A stretch of DNA of 64,000 bases from Motacilla alba alba. Lineage: Eukaryota; Chordata; Aves; Passeriformes; Motacillidae. The stretch is from the NCBI RefSeq assembly GCF_015832195.1, contig NC_052021.1, positions 124,001-188,000 on the forward strand. The letters run 5' to 3'. Shown one piece after another: positions 62,681 to 64,000 of the stretch. The translations under genes and the position numbers were made by a program. Numbering within the stretch: the first letter of the stretch is position 1; the number at the start of each line of letters is the position of its first letter. The notes below the pieces were generated by a model. That model worked only from the letters and a program-made list of their open reading frames with translations, searched no databases and had not been told where the DNA came from.

Positions 62681-62838
62681 TCCTGAAGTTGATAACGATC
62701 CCCCCCCCCCCACCTTTTGGTGAGAGTCAGTTCTGTTCCTCCTAATTTCATAACAGTAAACCCCGTCTGCGGATGGCTAGACAATTCCCTCTCTTGCGGA
62801 TGGCAAGGAGGTATCCCCCCCCCGACTGGGAGTCATTT
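62681..62838. other. Border zone between gag remnant and CpG-rich segment
   Basis: Contains runs of 12 C (62,700-62,711) and 9 C (62,815-62,823) and two copies of ctgcggatgg or ttgcggatgg (62,767 and 62,794). I cannot tell where retroviral sequence ends. A minus-strand G-run is a plausible template-switch site but proves nothing. Confidence 0.4.
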
Positions 62839-63006
62839 CTACTGCCTGCTGATAAAAGGTACCCCCGCGGCACTCCGCGAAATTTCCTCCCGCATTACTC
62901 TCTCTGGAACCAAAAGTTTCAAGGCCTTGTTTTCTTTCCCTGTTGCTAAATGATAAAGATGTCCATTAATCTCCCTGAGTTGTTCCTAGGAATATGCTTT
63001 CCCCAT
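62839..63006 (-). pseudogene. gag remnant: start of matrix with early stop
   Basis: On the minus strand an ATG about 270 bases after the primer binding site is followed by Gly at position 2, as in myristoylated retroviral matrix proteins, then an in-frame TAG at codon 7 (62,986-62,988). The frame then stays open for 48 more codons, with a helix-like Glu-Gln-Leu start and basic/Leu-rich stretches, until TAG at 62,839-62,841. Position, Met-Gly start and composition fit a betaretrovirus-like matrix N-terminus. The early stop and loss of all downstream gag make it non-coding now. Confidence 0.5.
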
Positions 63007-63279
63007 GTTCTTAGTTTTGACTGTTCTCACCAAGAGCTGAATCAACGCAAGGTCGGTCCGGAGATGGTCCTGGTCCCTGTCCAGCAATTTTTCAGGCGAG
63101 GAATTCCAGACGTGCATTTCTGGTTTTCTTCCTCTCCGGGCTGCTCTCGAGGTGATTTTGTCTTGGTGATGTTTTTGTTCCGGGCTCTCTGCTCTCTCTC
63201 TCTGGAACTTCGGAGTGTGCCTTCTTTCCAGATTGGGTTTGGAGGTCGTCTGATGGTTTTATATCTTTGCCTCAGTCGT
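63007..63279 (-). other. Retroviral leader (5' untranslated region)
   Basis: The non-coding stretch between the primer binding site and the gag ATG on the minus strand, 273 bases. It is purine-rich on that strand, with an agagagagagag tract near 63,195-63,206, and would hold the packaging signal. I cannot identify a splice donor or packaging hairpin with confidence. Confidence 0.6.
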
Positions 63280-63297
63280 GCCCACCCAGGGACGCCA
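63280..63297 (-). promoter_or_regulatory. Primer binding site for tRNA-Asn
   Basis: The minus strand reads tggcgtccctgggtgggc, starting two bases after the LTR. Its complement, gcccacccagggacgcca, equals the last 18 bases of vertebrate tRNA-Asn(GUU) with CCA, as I recall that sequence, an 18 of 18 match. It fixes the element's orientation and its primer. Confidence 0.88.
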
Positions 63298-63412
63298 GAT
63301 GTGGGGTTTCACCCCCGGATTGGGATGACCCCGAAAGACGGAAAAGTCCCTCCTCCAACCCGTGCCTTCGAAGAAAGACTCAGTAGTCTTCTGTTGTCTG
63401 TTCTCAAGGTTG

Positions 63413-63418
63413 TTTATT
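63413..63418 (-). terminator. LTR polyadenylation signal AATAAA (5' LTR)
   Basis: Minus-strand AATAAA about 95 bases downstream of the TATA motif in the 5' LTR. In a provirus this copy is normally bypassed and the one in the 3' LTR is used. Confidence 0.7.
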
Positions 63419-63512
63419 GTTGGTTATCTACAAGATTCTTCTCCCTGAACTGCTGTGGCCCGTTCAGCAGCTCAGACAAAGGCACTCTGCCCTCCCAGGG
63501 GGCTGGTGCCAT

Positions 63513-63522
63513 CTTTTATATC
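63513..63522 (-). promoter_or_regulatory. LTR TATA box
   Basis: The minus strand reads gatataaaag, a strong TATA match in a mostly non-AT-rich context. Transcription would start about 25-30 bases further on toward lower coordinates, defining the U3/R border near 63,485. Confidence 0.75.
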
Positions 63523-63975
63523 ATATATTACGTACTACATGTTTATGCTTTTTCTCCAATGCCTACTATCTATATTGAATGGTGACTTTCTACTCTAAAC
63601 CAATCTGTGAGTGCCAACACCACCAAAGACATGGAGGTTAGGAAGGAGAAAGAAAGAGGACAGGGCACACCCAAGTCCCTCCATCTTAGAACTCCTGACC
63701 CCCATGTACAAAACTTGGACCCCTGCGTACAAGGCTTAAAACCCCCCTGTACAGCACTCAGAAATCCTACCCTTTACTTCGTGACTACTTCTACTATACT
63801 ATCTAAACTTTTGTGTGTGTGTGGCTTGTAATTCTTCATATAAAGTTAGTAATTTGCTCCATGGGCTAAGATCAAAACCCCAAGAGTGTCTTTGGCTGCA
63901 TGCCAGGGTCTCAGAGCCCCCTGCCAGCGGCTCTGGCCATCCAGGACACCCAGAGGAGAGCCCTGGGTTCCGACA

Positions 63976-63981
63976 GAGACC
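63976..63981. repeat. Right target-site duplication, gagacc
   Basis: Identical to 59,297-59,302 and directly follows the CA terminus of the LTR. Confidence 0.95.
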
Positions 63982-64000
63982 CGCAAGAGTTTCCACGGAG
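63982..64000. repeat. 483-bp repeat, unit 4 resumes
   Basis: cgcaagagtttccacggag continues the repeat exactly where the insertion split it (compare 58,331-58,352 and 58,818-58,839). The array therefore continues past the right border. Confidence 0.9.

Larger units (their letters stand above)
59303..63975 (-). mobile_element. Defective endogenous retrovirus (class II-like), minus strand
   Basis: A 4,673-bp LTR element. On the minus strand the order is LTR, tRNA-Asn primer binding site, leader, broken gag start, about 2.3 kb of unidentified sequence, integrase C-terminal remnant, env tail remnant, polypurine tract, LTR. LTR ends are TG and CA, and the 6-bp target duplication is perfect. The 6-bp duplication and the beta-like integrase end suggest class II (ERVK-like); this is inference. 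The 3.3-kb interior is less than half that of a full provirus and lacks protease, reverse transcriptase and most of gag and env. It can only have moved with proteins from elsewhere. The LTR pair is nearly identical, so insertion was recent. It sits inside a 483-bp repeat unit. Confidence 0.93.
63300..63975 (-). repeat. 5' LTR of the retroelement (676 bp)
   Basis: In element orientation this is the upstream LTR, adjoining the primer binding site. It begins TGTCGGAACCC and ends GAAACCCCACA on the minus strand. It holds a TATA motif and an AATAAA signal in the expected order for U3 and R, and would drive transcription toward lower coordinates. Confidence 0.95.

Noticed and set aside
61937..62723. 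Several 136-190-codon frames in the CpG-rich segment, rich in Ala, Arg, Pro or Gly
   Set aside because: Five or more overlapping frames are open on both strands, as expected from GC-rich composition. No frame stands out by domain or start context.
63280..63297. A tRNA gene fragment
   Set aside because: Only the 3' 18 bases match tRNA-Asn and they sit two bases from the LTR end, so this is a primer binding site.
62950..63585. 211-codon plus-strand frame crossing the 5' LTR, and the matching 119-codon frame at 59,223-59,582
   Set aside because: They run antisense through the LTR of a minus-strand retroelement. The shared half is just LTR sequence present twice.
59303..63975. A plus-strand retroelement
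   Set aside because: On the plus strand there is no primer binding site after the left LTR and no purine tract before the right one. Both are present on the minus strand, with TATA and AATAAA in the correct order there.

Overview
This window looks like vertebrate pericentromeric or centromeric satellite DNA, most likely from a songbird. About 90% of it (1 to about 57,710) is one tandem array of a GC-rich monomer of about 191 bp, roughly 300 copies. I infer a songbird because the zebra finch satellite Tgut191A is named for the same unit length; I could not compare the sequences. Nothing looks bacterial, and I find no intact host or viral gene. The many open frames inside the array are by-products of a repeat poor in stop codons and are not annotated as genes.

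Layout. The array is built of nested duplications of whole-monomer blocks. Offsets include 5,342 bp (28 monomers; 1-13,870), 954 bp inside it, 2,289 bp (14.5-18.4 kb), 3,245 bp (18.5-25.0 kb), 3,418 bp in three copies (27.4-37.4 kb), 13,306 bp (25.5-27.8 kb against 38.8-41.1 kb), 4,576 bp (36.5-39.1 kb against 41.1-43.7 kb) and 1,909 bp (43.9-46.6 kb). From about 48.7 kb monomers diverge more, and by 57.0-57.7 kb they are barely recognisable, so this is the edge of the array. At about 57,710-57,750 a different tandem repeat begins, with a unit of about 483 bp (161 codons), and runs to the insertion point of a retroelement.

The retroelement (59,303-63,975) is a minus-strand endogenous retrovirus inserted in a 483-bp repeat, flanked by a perfect 6-bp target duplication; the interrupted repeat resumes at the right end of the window. 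Its LTRs (677 and 676 bp) differ by about five substitutions and one indel, so it is young. It has a primer binding site matching the 3' end of tRNA-Asn, TATA and AATAAA signals in the LTRs, and a polypurine tract. The interior is only 3.3 kb: a broken gag start, an integrase C-terminal remnant and an env tail remnant. Between them lie about 2.3 kb with no recognisable retroviral sequence, including a CpG-island-like segment with an RFX X-box-like site.

How it fits together. The array appears to grow and homogenise by unequal exchange in whole-monomer steps, leaving sharp chimeric junctions (best seen near 41,121) and decaying at its edge. The retroelement is a defective, probably non-autonomous copy that may carry captured host promoter or exon DNA into satellite chromatin. 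All comparisons were made by eye, so block borders are approximate to tens of bases.
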